Assembly (NCBI RefSeq): GCF_014648175.1
Contig: NZ_BMQP01000003.1
Coordinates: 62,001-126,000 of the forward strand
DNA: 64,000 bases
Direction: 5' to 3'
DNA from: Planobispora rosea
Lineage (GTDB): Bacteria; Actinomycetota; Actinomycetes; Streptosporangiales; Streptosporangiaceae
The notes under the pieces are model-generated. The model did not search any database and was not told the origin of the DNA. It worked only from the letters and a program-made list of their open reading frames with translations. The translations under genes were made by a program, and so were the position numbers. Below are positions 7,697 to 15,409 of this stretch, one piece after another. Position 1 is the stretch's first letter; each line of letters opens with the position of its first letter.

Positions 7697-8950
7697 GTGC
7701 GCAAGGTGAGTTCACCGACCGGCTCTACCGCTGCCGTTCCGGCCCCCGTCAACGACCGGAACGGCAGCGGCCGGGGCCGGTACGGCACGCGGCTGATCGC
7801 GGCGCTGGCGATCACCCAGACCGCCGGGTACGGCGTGCTGTACTACGCCTTCGCCGTCCTGCTGGTTCCCATGAGCCGCGACCTGCGCGCCGGCACCGGC
7901 CAGATCGCCGGGGCGCTGACGGCCTCGGTGCTGACCACGGCGCTGGCCGCCCCATGGGTGGGCCGACTGCTGGACGCCCGCGGCGGCCGGGCTCCGATGA
8001 CGGCCGGATCCGTGCTCGGCACGGCCGCGGTGCTGGCCTGGTCCCAGGTCACCACGCTGATCCAGCTGTATGCAGCGCTGGTGCTGGTCGGCCTGGCCTC
8101 GGCCCTGGTGTTGTATGAGGCGGCCTTCACCGTCGTCATCGCCGTCTGCTCACCCGCCCGCCGGGCGAAGGCGCTGCTGGCGATCACCATCGTGGCCGGG
8201 TTCGCCTCCAGCGTGTTCTTCCCGCTGACCGGATTCCTGGTCGCCGCCTTCGACTGGCGCACCACCCTGCTCATCCTCGCCGCCGCCTACGCCGCCCTGG
8301 CCATCCCGCTGCATGCGCTGATCCTGCCCGGCCGCGACCATGCCCGCGAGCGGGCCGGCCCATCGGCCGCACCACGCCGCTCCGAACTGGTGCGCACCGC
8401 CATGCGCGGGCGGGCGTTCTGGCTGCTGGCAGGAGCGTTCCTGGCCCAGACCGGCGCGGTCGCCGTGATGGCCGTGCTGCTGGTCGCCTACCTCATCGCC
8501 CTCGGCCACGCGCCGGTCTTCGCCGCCGGTGCGGCCGGGCTGCTGGGTGTGCTGTCGGTCACCGGCCGCCTGGCCGGCACCGCGCTGTCGGCCCGCCGGC
8601 CCATCGCGCTGGTCACCGCCTCGATCTTCGCCCTGCAGGGCGCCGCCGCCCTCACGCTGCCGATCGTCGGCCGCAGCCCGGCGGGCGCGATCGGCGCGGT
8701 GACCCTGTTCGGGCTTGGGTTCGGGGTGGCCACCATCGCCCGCCCCGCCCTGCTGGCCAAGCGCTACGGCACCGGCGCCTACGGCAGCATCAGCGGTGCG
8801 CTGGCCCTGCCGGTGATGGCGGCCAAGGCCGGTGCCCCGTTGCTCGCCGCCGTTCTGCTCCCGGTCGCCGGCTACGGCTGGGTGATGGGCGGGGTGGCAC
8901 TGGCCTGCGTGATCGCGGCTTTGGCCTTGGTCGCCTACCACCGCATATAA
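7697..8950 (+). CDS. MFS transporter of the arsenic island
   Basis: A 417-residue major facilitator protein with about 12 hydrophobic segments and a loop after TM2 (GRLLDARGGRAPM) of the MFS type. The first about 28 residues are polar. GGGGAA ends about 6 nt before the GTG at 7697, which excludes the longer open frame that runs back into the flavoprotein gene. It lies 34 bp behind that gene and directly before an ArsR repressor, so the most likely role is export of the arsenical made by the flavoprotein. Members of this family elsewhere move unrelated small molecules, so the substrate is inference from context. Confidence 0.85.
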   Translation: MRKVSSPTGSTAAVPAPVNDRNGSGRGRYGTRLIAALAITQTAGYGVLYYAFAVLLVPMSRDLRAGTGQIAGALTASVLTTALAAPWVGRLLDARGGRAPMTAGSVLGTAAVLAWSQVTTLIQLYAALVLVGLASALVLYEAAFTVVIAVCSPARRAKALLAITIVAGFASSVFFPLTGFLVAAFDWRTTLLILAAAYAALAIPLHALILPGRDHARERAGPSAAPRRSELVRTAMRGRAFWLLAGAFLAQTGAVAVMAVLLVAYLIALGHAPVFAAGAAGLLGVLSVTGRLAGTALSARRPIALVTASIFALQGAAALTLPIVGRSPAGAIGAVTLFGLGFGVATIARPALLAKRYGTGAYGSISGALALPVMAAKAGAPLLAAVLLPVAGYGWVMGGVALACVIAALALVAYHRI

Positions 8951-8981
8951 TTTCGATGAGTTTCAAAGTAAGGAGCCCTGC
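8946..8981 (+). promoter_or_regulatory. Promoter/operator of the second arsR
   Basis: TATAAT at 8946-8951 is a perfect -10 hexamer overlapping the MFS stop codon; only weak -35 matches (TTGG at 8921 or 8928) lie upstream. The following TTTCGATGAGTTTCAAA is AT-rich and partly dyadic, a plausible self-binding site for the repressor. AAGGAG at 8970-8975 precedes the ATG at 8982. The repressor may therefore have its own promoter inside the operon. Confidence 0.5.
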
Positions 8982-9344
8982 ATGACCGCCGTCACGACCC
9001 GGTGCTGTGCGCCGATCGCCCGTGAGCCGCTGTCGGAGAGTGACGCGGCCGAACTGGCGGTCATGCTCAAGGCGGTCGCCGACCCGGTCCGGCTGCGACT
9101 GCTGTCGATGATCGGCTCCCATGCGGGCGGTGAGGCGTGCGTGTGCGACCTGACCGGCGCCTTCGACCTGACCGCCCCCACCATCTCCCATCACCTCAAG
9201 ACCCTGCGCACCGCGGGTCTGATCGACGGTGAGCGGCGCGGCACCTGGGTCTACTACCGCATCGTCCCCGAGGCGGTGAACAAGCTCGGGGCCCTGTTCA
9301 CGCCGCTGGCCGGGCCGGTCGACCTGGAGCTCGCTTCCGCATGA
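8982..9344 (+). CDS. arsR: ArsR-family arsenic repressor (CVCDL metal site)
   Basis: A 120-residue ArsR repressor. The classical arsenite site CVCDL (C53, C55) lies in the first recognition helix region, followed by the helix-turn-helix DLTAPTISHHLKTL and the wing GTWVYYR. An extra Cys pair stands at C8-C9. It is the last intact gene of the rightward flavoprotein-MFS operon and probably represses it, releasing DNA when As(III) binds the Cys residues. Its stop overlaps (ATGA) the start of a truncated flavoprotein frame. Confidence 0.93.
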   Translation: MTAVTTRCCAPIAREPLSESDAAELAVMLKAVADPVRLRLLSMIGSHAGGEACVCDLTGAFDLTAPTISHHLKTLRTAGLIDGERRGTWVYYRIVPEAVNKLGALFTPLAGPVDLELASA

Positions 9345-9487
9345 GCGATGCCCCGCGCCTGGCCGGCGTGCTGGTCATCGGCGGTGGGCAAGCGGGTCTG
9401 GCCGCCGTATGCGCCGTACCACCTCGGCCCGATTCGCGTGATGCCCGGGGGGCCCGGGAGAAGCCTGAAGCTCCAGCGCGGCGGTGA
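9341..9487 (+). pseudogene. Truncated flavoprotein (N-terminal stump)
   Basis: The ATG overlaps the arsR stop (ATGA), showing it once was the next operon gene. The frame begins with a Rossmann FAD motif, VLVIGGGQAGLAA, like the ArsO-type flavoprotein at 3570, but homology stops after about 23 residues. The frame then runs through unrelated Pro/Arg-rich sequence to a stop at 9485-9487. The rest of the gene is missing, and 9488-9659 holds no recognisable coding sequence. A deletion or recombination joined the rightward operon to the leftward arsC operon here. Confidence 0.7.
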
Positions 9488-9659
9488 CCGGCCGCAAGTT
9501 CAAGGATTCCGACCGGGCGATCAGGCGCATCACCGGGTGATGGCTGTCGTCCGCTGGCCGGGGCCATGCCTGCAGCGTCAGCCATCCTGCTGACGATCGG
9601 GCCACGCGCCTGCCGGTCAGGCACACCGTGTGTGACCGGCGGCCTCGTCACCAGCCGGA

Positions 9660-10061
9660 TCAGGGGGCGAGTCCGGCGATGAGCTTCTCCACCCGGGTGC
9701 GGATCTCATCGCGGATCGGCCGCACGGCCTCGATGCCCTGACCGGCCGGATCATCCAGCTTCCAGTCCTCATAGCGCTTTCCGGGGAAGAACGGACAGGC
9801 GTCCCCGCAGCCCATGGTGATGACCACGTCGGAGTCCTGCACGGCCTCGGTGGTCAGCACCTCGGGGGTCGCGCCGGTGATGTCGATGCCGACCTCGCGC
9901 ATCGCCTCGACCGCGACCGGGTTGATGCTCTCAGCCGGAGCGGACCCGGCCGAACGGACCTCGATGCGATCGCCCGCCAGGTGGGCCAGCCAGCCGGCGG
10001 CCATCTGGGAGCGTCCGGCGTTGTGCACGCACACGAACAGCACGCTGGGCTTGTCACTCAT
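9660..10061 (-). CDS. arsC: Arsenate reductase, LMW phosphatase fold
   Basis: A 133-residue arsenate reductase of the low-molecular-weight tyrosine phosphatase fold. The anion loop CVHNAGRS (C11 nucleophile, R17) is at the N-terminus, and C85 and C89 follow in MGCGDACP, with the DDP segment near residue 103 acting as general acid region. It turns arsenate to arsenite; the reductant could be thioredoxin (through the Cys relay) or mycothiol, as in other actinobacteria, and sequence alone does not decide. An upstream in-frame start at 10157 is rejected because it would run into the aquaporin gene. It is third in the arsR-aqpS-arsC operon, 58 bp behind the channel gene. Confidence 0.92.
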   Translation of the reverse strand: MSDKPSVLFVCVHNAGRSQMAAGWLAHLAGDRIEVRSAGSAPAESINPVAVEAMREVGIDITGATPEVLTTEAVQDSDVVITMGCGDACPFFPGKRYEDWKLDDPAGQGIEAVRPIRDEIRTRVEKLIAGLAP

Positions 10062-10119
10062 CTCTCGCAGTCCTCTCCGCAGGTCGCCGGGCGCGACGGA
10101 TGAAGGCGGGTCCGGCCGG

Positions 10120-10848
10120 TCACGGTCGCGACACCGGATGCGGCATGACCGCCTCATGCTCCTCGCCCACCGAGGCGCGGCCGAACAATCCGGCCACCAG
10201 CAGCAGGCCGATCACCCCGCCGGCCAGCTGGGCGACGACGAAGCCGGGCACCGAGGCCGGGGCGATGCCGGCGAAGGAGTCGGAGAACGCCCGCCCGATC
10301 GTGACGGCGGGATTGGCGAAGCTGGTGGAGGAGGTGAACCAGTAGGCCGCACCGATGTAACCCGCCACCCCCACCGGCGCGACCGTGGTGCGGCCGGCCC
10401 GCACCAGAGCGAAGATCACCAGGATCAACCCGGCGGTGGCCACCACCTCGCCCAGCCACAGGTGGCTCGCGGACCGCTCGGTGGTCGCCCAGCTGACCGC
10501 GGGCTTGTCGAACATGGCGTTGGCCAGCACCGCCCCGCCGATCGCCCCGCCGGTCTGCGCGACTAGATAGGCGCCCAGCTCGCGGGCGGTCAGCCCGGTG
10601 CCGGTACGGCGTGCCCGCCACCACTCGGCGGCCGAGACCACCGGGTTGAAATGCGCGCCGGAGACCGGCCCGAGCACGACGATCAGCACGCCCAGGCCGA
10701 GCACCGTGGCCAGGGCGTTCTCCAGCAGTTGTAGCCCCACGTCGTTCGGCGACAGGGTCTGGGCCATGATCCCGGAGCCGACCACCACCGTCACCAGCAG
10801 CGCCGTACCAGTGAACTCGGCCAGCAGCCGGCGCGGCAGCGGGATCAC
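10120..10848 (-). CDS. aqpS: MIP-family channel, AqpS-like arsenite channel
   Basis: A 242-residue major intrinsic protein with six hydrophobic segments and two NPA-type loops: NPV (residues 68-70) and NPA (179-181). The residue after the second NPA is Val, where classical aquaporins carry the selectivity-filter Arg; a non-Arg residue here is a known trait of AqpS-type channels. Gene order arsR-channel-arsC matches the Sinorhizobium meliloti arrangement, in which arsenite made by ArsC flows out down its gradient. The GTG start at 10848 overlaps the arsR stop (GTGA), so the two are translationally coupled. Confidence 0.9.
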   Translation of the reverse strand: MIPLPRRLLAEFTGTALLVTVVVGSGIMAQTLSPNDVGLQLLENALATVLGLGVLIVVLGPVSGAHFNPVVSAAEWWRARRTGTGLTARELGAYLVAQTGGAIGGAVLANAMFDKPAVSWATTERSASHLWLGEVVATAGLILVIFALVRAGRTTVAPVGVAGYIGAAYWFTSSTSFANPAVTIGRAFSDSFAGIAPASVPGFVVAQLAGGVIGLLLVAGLFGRASVGEEHEAVMPHPVSRP

Positions 10849-11195
10849 GTGACCGCGCCGGTCGGCAGGCTCAGCAGCGCTGACAGTTCGGCCAGCCGCT
10901 CGGGAACCACCCGGTAGTACACCCACGAGGCACGCCGCTCGCTGGTGAGCAGTCCGGCCTCCTTGAGAACCTTCAGGTGGTGGGAGATCGTCGGCTGGGA
11001 CAGCTCGAAAGCCGCGGTCAGGTCGCATACGCAGGCTTCACCGCCGGTGTGGCCGGCCACGATGGAGAGGATACGCAGCCGGACCGGATCCCCCAGCGCT
11101 TTGAACACCCGTGCCAGGTCGCCTGCCTGTCCGGCGGCCAACGGCTCGCGAGCCAGCGACGATTCGCACCCGTCGGGCTCCAGCGGCTCTCTCAT
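10845..11195 (-). CDS. arsR: ArsR-family repressor of the aqpS-arsC operon
   Basis: A 116-residue ArsR repressor with the CVCDL arsenite site (C55, C57), helix-turn-helix (LSQPTISHHLKVL) and wing (ASWVYYR). It is about half identical by eye to the repressor at 8982 and probably arose by duplication. AAGGGGGAC precedes the ATG at 11195, which is preferred over an in-frame start 15 codons upstream. It is the first gene of the leftward operon with the channel and arsC, and a dyad centred at 11252-11253 lies about 55 bp upstream. Confidence 0.93.
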   Translation of the reverse strand: MREPLEPDGCESSLAREPLAAGQAGDLARVFKALGDPVRLRILSIVAGHTGGEACVCDLTAAFELSQPTISHHLKVLKEAGLLTSERRASWVYYRVVPERLAELSALLSLPTGAVT

Positions 11196-11244
11196 CGTCC
11201 CCCTTCGGCCGGGCCTGACACCAATGGATTTCACCGACATCTAT

Positions 11245-11260
11245 ATTGACATATGTCTAT
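11245..11260. promoter_or_regulatory. Palindromic operator upstream of arsR-aqpS-arsC
   Basis: ATTGACATATGTCTAT reads almost the same on both strands: the central GACATATGTC (11248-11257) is a perfect 10-bp palindrome and the outer bases match except for one pair. It lies in the only AT-rich patch upstream of the repressor. Size and symmetry suit an ArsR dimer. Confidence 0.6.
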
Positions 11261-11368
11261 GAGGACGGGTGCGTCCGGGACGAGCGGGTGGGGAACCGCG
11301 AGGCGGACGACAGCTCGGGGAGGCGGCGTTCCCCGGCGCTCCCCGGCGTTCCCGGCGCTCCCCGGCGC

Positions 11369-12598
11369 TCACCGGCCCGGGAGCGGGCTGCGCCGTTCCA
11401 GCAGCATCACATCCCGCCAGGTCCCGCGGTGGCAGCCGATGCGCTCGCGGATACCGACGACGCGGAAGCCGAGTGCCTGGTGCAGGCGCAGACTGGCGGT
11501 GTTCTCCGGGAAGACGCCCGACTGGATCGTCCAGATCCCCGCATCCTCGCTCGCGGTGATGAACGCTGTCAGCAGGGCCCGGCCGACGCCGTGGGCCTGG
11601 CAGCCCGGATGCACGTAGATGCTGTGCTCGACCACCCCGGCGTACACGCAGCGGGCCGAAACCGGCGAGGCCGCGACCCAGCCGACCACATCACCGGTGG
11701 CGGTGTCGGCCGCAACGTACCGCAGGTGCGTCAGCTTGCCGGAGGAGAAGTCCTCCCAGGACGGGGCCATGGTCTCGAAGCTGGCCTGGCCGGTGTCCAG
11801 CCCGGCCTGGTAGATCGCCAGCACCTGGGCGGCGTCGGCCTCGCGCATCGGGCGGATCTCCAGGCCGGGCCCGATCGCCGGCTTGGCGGCGCGCACGACG
11901 GCCGAGTGCACGCCGTCGCCGTGATCGGCGGTCAGGGTGATGTCCACGCCGGTGAACCCGGCCGCCGCCAGCAGACAGCGATACTCGCCCACGGCCAGGG
12001 CTCCGGCGACGCAGCCGATCCGGGCCTCGGCCGCCGCCCGCCGGACCGGGTCGACGTCGTCGTCGGTGACCACGTCGCTGACGCCCAGGCGCCCGCCGGG
12101 TCGCAGCACCCGGAACGCCTCGGCCAGCACCGCTGCCTTGTCCTCCGACAGGTTGACCACGCAGTTGGAGATCGCCGCGTCGACGGAGCGGTCCGGCAGC
12201 GGGATGTCCTCGATCGTTCCCTGCAGGAACTCGACGTTGGTCGCGTCGGCGTGGGCGGCGTTGCGCCGGGCCAGTTCGAGCATCTCGGCGCTGGCGTCCA
12301 GGCCGTAGACGCGGCCGGTGGGGCCGACGCGGCGGGCCGACAGCAGCACGTCGAGGCCGCCGCCCGACCCCAGGTCCAAAACCGTCTCCCCGGCACGCAG
12401 CTCGGCGGCCGCGACCGGGTCGCCGCAGCCCAGGCCGGCCCGCAGCGCCCCCTCGGGCAGACCGGCGGCATCGTCGTAGCCGGCAGCGCCGAAACACCCT
12501 CGGGCGAACGCGTCGGCTCCGCAGTCCACGACAGCCTCCCCGGCCAGGGCCGCGCGGGCCAGACCGGAGTAGCGCTCGACGATCTCCTCATGCGCCAT
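11369..12598 (-). CDS. arsM: ArsM arsenite methyltransferase fused to ArsN-like N-acetyltransferase
   Basis: A 409-residue fusion. Residues 1-235 are an As(III) S-adenosylmethionine methyltransferase: SAM motif DLGSGGG (75-81) and the arsenic-binding Cys set C26 or C35, C58 (GLGCGDP), C146 (NCVVNLS) and C196 (GCVAGAL). Residues 247-404 are a GNAT acetyltransferase with the acetyl-CoA loop QAHGVGR (334-340) and PENTASLRLHQALGF, closest in pattern to phosphinothricin acetyltransferases and ArsN1, which acetylates the organoarsenical antibiotic arsinothricin. AAGGAG precedes the ATG at 12598. It follows an ArsR gene by 11 bp on the same strand. Both domains look intact; the acetyl acceptor is inferred. 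Confidence 0.9.
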   Translation of the reverse strand: MAHEEIVERYSGLARAALAGEAVVDCGADAFARGCFGAAGYDDAAGLPEGALRAGLGCGDPVAAAELRAGETVLDLGSGGGLDVLLSARRVGPTGRVYGLDASAEMLELARRNAAHADATNVEFLQGTIEDIPLPDRSVDAAISNCVVNLSEDKAAVLAEAFRVLRPGGRLGVSDVVTDDDVDPVRRAAAEARIGCVAGALAVGEYRCLLAAAGFTGVDITLTADHGDGVHSAVVRAAKPAIGPGLEIRPMREADAAQVLAIYQAGLDTGQASFETMAPSWEDFSSGKLTHLRYVAADTATGDVVGWVAASPVSARCVYAGVVEHSIYVHPGCQAHGVGRALLTAFITASEDAGIWTIQSGVFPENTASLRLHQALGFRVVGIRERIGCHRGTWRDVMLLERRSPLPGR

Positions 12599-12609
12599 GA
12601 CGGACTCCT

Positions 12610-12945
12610 TCACTCACACGTCGGGGCGGCCGGGACGGGGTTGCCCATCACCACGTCGGCGGCGGTGGGGAAGCAGTGCACGCATGCCTCGTTGATCCGG
12701 TACAGGCTCGCGGTGCCGCGCCGCTCCACCAGGACGAAGCGGACATCGGCCAGGATCTTCAGGTGGTGGGAGACCGTGGACTGGCCGACCCCGGAGGCCG
12801 CCACGATCTGCCCGACGGTCATCGGCTCCCGGCATCGGGCCAGCAGAGAGACGAGCTGGATGCGGGTGGCGTCTGCCAGCGCCTTGAACCAGCTCGCGTA
12901 CTCCTCGGCGGAGGCGCGGTCCAGCGGAGCGGAATTCTCATTCAT
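12610..12945 (-). CDS. arsR: ArsR-family repressor of arsM fusion gene
   Basis: A 111-residue ArsR repressor of a third subtype: no CVCDL site, but C88 and C91 (ACVHC) and C110 near the C-terminus, the arrangement of C-terminal-site ArsR proteins. Helix-turn-helix VGQSTVSHHLKIL at about residues 53-65, wing near 75-83. It is the first gene of the two-gene operon with the arsM fusion. The dyad at 12942-12968 overlaps its own start codon, which suggests tight self-repression. Confidence 0.92.
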   Translation of the reverse strand: MNENSAPLDRASAEEYASWFKALADATRIQLVSLLARCREPMTVGQIVAASGVGQSTVSHHLKILADVRFVLVERRGTASLYRINEACVHCFPTAADVVMGNPVPAAPTCE

Positions 12946-12968
12946 CGATAATCGACGATAATAGATGA
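12942..12968. promoter_or_regulatory. Dyad operator overlapping the arsR start
   Basis: TCATCGAT (12942-12949) and ATAGATGA (12961-12968) form 8-bp arms with one mismatch around an 11-bp centre. The minus strand also offers TATTAT as a -10 hexamer at 12959-12964, only a few bases from the ATG at 12945, so the message may be nearly leaderless. Confidence 0.5.
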
Positions 12969-13009
12969 GAGAAGGTACGGCAAGGCGTGGCGGGGTGGAG
13001 GGGCCACTC

Positions 13010-14074
13010 TCACTGCGGCAGAAGTTGCAGGCGGACGTTGGAACCGTAGGAGATCACGAAGGTGGACACCGTGGCCGACCTGTCCCCGGGCCGCCAGGTG
13101 AGAGGGACAAGGAACAGCCGGTCCCGGGACTCCAGCAGGAGGCGGAAGCCCCGGTAGCGGTGCCGGTGGGTCACCTCTTCGCCCAGGTCGGTGTAGTCGG
13201 TGATCGGCGGGACGTCGGGGAGCGGCTCCTTGGCGTACAGGACGACCTCGGGGCGGCGTGACAGCTCCAGCGCGTCTTCGTAGCCGCGCGCGAGTCCTGC
13301 CTCGGCGGCGAAGGTGTTGGCGCTCCAGAACAGGCCCACGACTCCCACTCCCGCGGCGGCGAGCCGGATGCCGAGCTCAACGGTGGGGGGCGGTGACACC
13401 GCGGGCGTCTCCGCCGACGCCGACACCGACGCCGACGCCGCGCCGCCCCCTCGCGCTGCGAACTCTCGTCGTAGCCACAGGACGTAGGCGAGGAGTGGTG
13501 CGCCCAGCGCGAGTGAGAGAGGGGTGGTTCCGGGGACTTCTGCTCGCGGAACCTCGGGGACGAACAGCCCGACCAGCCCCCGGACCATGACGGCCGCACC
13601 GGTGAGGGTCAGCACCCAGACGAGTGCGGAGGTGGTCCGGCGGAGCGGGGAGGCGAGCAGCGTTCGGACGCCCAGATGGAGCAGGAGCACCGCGAAGACC
13701 GCGAGAAGCAGGATCGCGGCGATGGGGTAGACGGTCTCCACCCCATAGAAGATCAGGTCCTGGTTGGGCAGGTCCGCTAATTCAAGGTATACGCCGAAAT
13801 AGCGGAATCGCTGCCAGGTGGCTACGTATCCGCACCAGATCAGGACGACTGTGATGATGGTCGTGGGCGGCCCCAGCGTGCCGAGCGTCTGGAGGCGGGA
13901 GTTCCACTTCGACTCCGTGGACGCCTCGGGGCTCGGCTCCCTGGATGCCTCCGGCTCCGGCTCCGGCTCCGAGCCCGGAGCCGGAGCCGGAGCGGTCGCC
14001 GGCGCATCCCGGACGGTCTGCGGCGGCGTGGGTGATCGGCGTTTCCGCCTGCGGGAGAGAAACGGCAGCCTCAT
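13010..14074 (-). CDS. Five-TM membrane protein of unknown function
   Basis: A 354-residue protein with a basic, Pro/Glu-rich cytoplasmic N-terminus (repeated EP dipeptides around 36-50) and five predicted membrane segments at about 70-88, 114-135, 148-170, 184-201 and 234-252. A SAS-rich linker separates TM4 from TM5, and the last 100 residues form an extracytoplasmic or cytoplasmic soluble domain. I do not recognise a family. It follows the lipoprotein gene by 13 bp on the same strand, so the two products probably act together at the membrane. Confidence 0.75.
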   Translation of the reverse strand: MRLPFLSRRRKRRSPTPPQTVRDAPATAPAPAPGSEPEPEPEASREPSPEASTESKWNSRLQTLGTLGPPTTIITVVLIWCGYVATWQRFRYFGVYLELADLPNQDLIFYGVETVYPIAAILLLAVFAVLLLHLGVRTLLASPLRRTTSALVWVLTLTGAAVMVRGLVGLFVPEVPRAEVPGTTPLSLALGAPLLAYVLWLRREFAARGGGAASASVSASAETPAVSPPPTVELGIRLAAAGVGVVGLFWSANTFAAEAGLARGYEDALELSRRPEVVLYAKEPLPDVPPITDYTDLGEEVTHRHRYRGFRLLLESRDRLFLVPLTWRPGDRSATVSTFVISYGSNVRLQLLPQ

Positions 14075-14087
14075 GCCGGGCGGCTCG

Positions 14088-14996
14088 TCAGCATGTGAGG
14101 ACCTGGTAGGAGTCGCCTGTTTCGGCCCGCACTTCCACGCAGTACGGCATCGTGGCGTCCCACTCCGCGATGACCGGCTCTGTTTCGGTGGGCACGGGGT
14201 CCACGCCTTCGCATGGTGCGAACGACGTCCCGGTGCAGAGAGTCGACAGGCGCCACGTCAGGGAGAGCGTGTAGACGCCCGGCCTGATCGGCTCCGCGTA
14301 GTCCGGGCGCAGGCCGCAGCCGTCGCCACCGCTGATCTCGGCGCCGGCGTCGCACCCGGTTCCGGCGGTTACGCCGTTGTCGCCGCGGCAGGGTTCTCCC
14401 CGTACGGACGTGGTCCCTATGGGGAAGTCCCCGGTTCCCTCGGCCGGCTGGTCGGAAGGGGTGAAGGTGCTGTCGCCGACTTCCAGCCCCTCCACCGTGA
14501 TGGGGTGACTCGTTGACGACATCCAGTAGATGACGCATCCGTTGCTGGGGTACCGGTTGTCCAGTCGGATCCCGGCCGGGCTCGATACGCGGGGCGTTCT
14601 CCAGGGCCGGGGGCTGAGCGTGACCGGTTCTGCGGTATCGGTGTCGTCATCGTCCGACGGCCGCCGGGTATCCCCGCCGGTGTTTCCGCCGGAATTCGTC
14701 TCCGAGTTGCCGGATCTGCGGGATATATCCGACTTTTCGCCGTCTGATTTCGATCGGAATGAATTGCCGGAGGAGTCGTCGCCGTCCTCCTTGTTGGAGA
14801 TGCGATCAGATGAATCGTTGTTCTTCGAGTTCTTTGGGTTCTTCGTCTTCGGTGTCGGCTGTCCACTGTCGCCGGGGGAGAGGGAGGCCGGCGGCACGGG
14901 GGACGGGGCTGCGCCGGCGAGGTCGGGCGCGGAACCGCAGCCCGCCGTGACCGACAGGACCGCCAGCATCACCGCGAAAAGTCCAGTTGTACGCAT
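14088..14996 (-). CDS. Secreted lipoprotein of unknown function
   Basis: A 302-residue lipoprotein: signal peptide residues 1-19 with lipobox LSVTAGC (lipidated C20), then a Ser/Asn/Asp/Lys-rich disordered stretch to about residue 125, then a globular domain with several Cys (GCVIYW, GEPCRG, GCDAG, GCGL, TLC, PYC, TC) that probably form disulfides. GGAGG lies just before the ATG. It is the first gene of a pair with the five-TM protein at 13010. No family is recognised; the Cys-rich exported domain suggests ligand or surface binding. Confidence 0.75.
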   Translation of the reverse strand: MRTTGLFAVMLAVLSVTAGCGSAPDLAGAAPSPVPPASLSPGDSGQPTPKTKNPKNSKNNDSSDRISNKEDGDDSSGNSFRSKSDGEKSDISRRSGNSETNSGGNTGGDTRRPSDDDDTDTAEPVTLSPRPWRTPRVSSPAGIRLDNRYPSNGCVIYWMSSTSHPITVEGLEVGDSTFTPSDQPAEGTGDFPIGTTSVRGEPCRGDNGVTAGTGCDAGAEISGGDGCGLRPDYAEPIRPGVYTLSLTWRLSTLCTGTSFAPCEGVDPVPTETEPVIAEWDATMPYCVEVRAETGDSYQVLTC

Positions 14997-15409
14997 CGCG
15001 CCTCCGACACCATGCCGTCGCCTGGCTCCATTCTGGACTCGGAGCGTGAAGGCCGGGGCCCGGCGTAGATTTTTGTTTCATAACTCCCGTGGTCCGCATC
15101 GGGGTTCACCGGCCCGCCGTGAGTTGATTGAACGACGCCGGCATCGTGAATCGGCGTGACGTGCTATTTGATTTGCCCTGGTTCATTGCTTTTCGAGTTG
15201 AGGCGTCGTGATGCTGTCGTGAGGGACGAGGAGGCTTTTCCGACCTGGCGGCGCAGGTCGGATGGGGTGCACGCGAGCACACGCCGGGAACGGGTCGCCG
15301 AGGAGCCGGCCGCTCCAGGCCGGGACGATGCCGGATCGGACCCCGCCCTCCAGGCCGGGACGATGCCGGATCGGGCCCCGCCCTCCAGTCCGGCTCGTCC
15401 GAGGTGGTT
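14997..15409. other. Gene-free stretch with imperfect direct repeats
   Basis: No convincing gene lies here. The left part is the promoter region of the lipoprotein gene, with an AT-rich patch at about 15067-15085. Near 15241-15259 CGACCTG and CAGGTCG form a small hairpin. At 15313-15388 a unit of about 40 bp (CTCCAGGCCGGGACGATGCC followed by GGATCGG and CCCCGCC) occurs twice in tandem with one base changed, then a partial third copy. Confidence 0.6.

Noticed and set aside
6040..7815. A 591-codon open frame on the minus strand opposite the CC-capped flavoprotein
   Set aside because: It mirrors the GC-rich third positions of the plus-strand gene, has glycine/glutamine-rich sequence without motifs, and crosses the divergent promoter.
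15313..15388. Direct repeats considered as a CRISPR array
   Set aside because: Only two full units, no unique spacers between them and no cas genes in the window.
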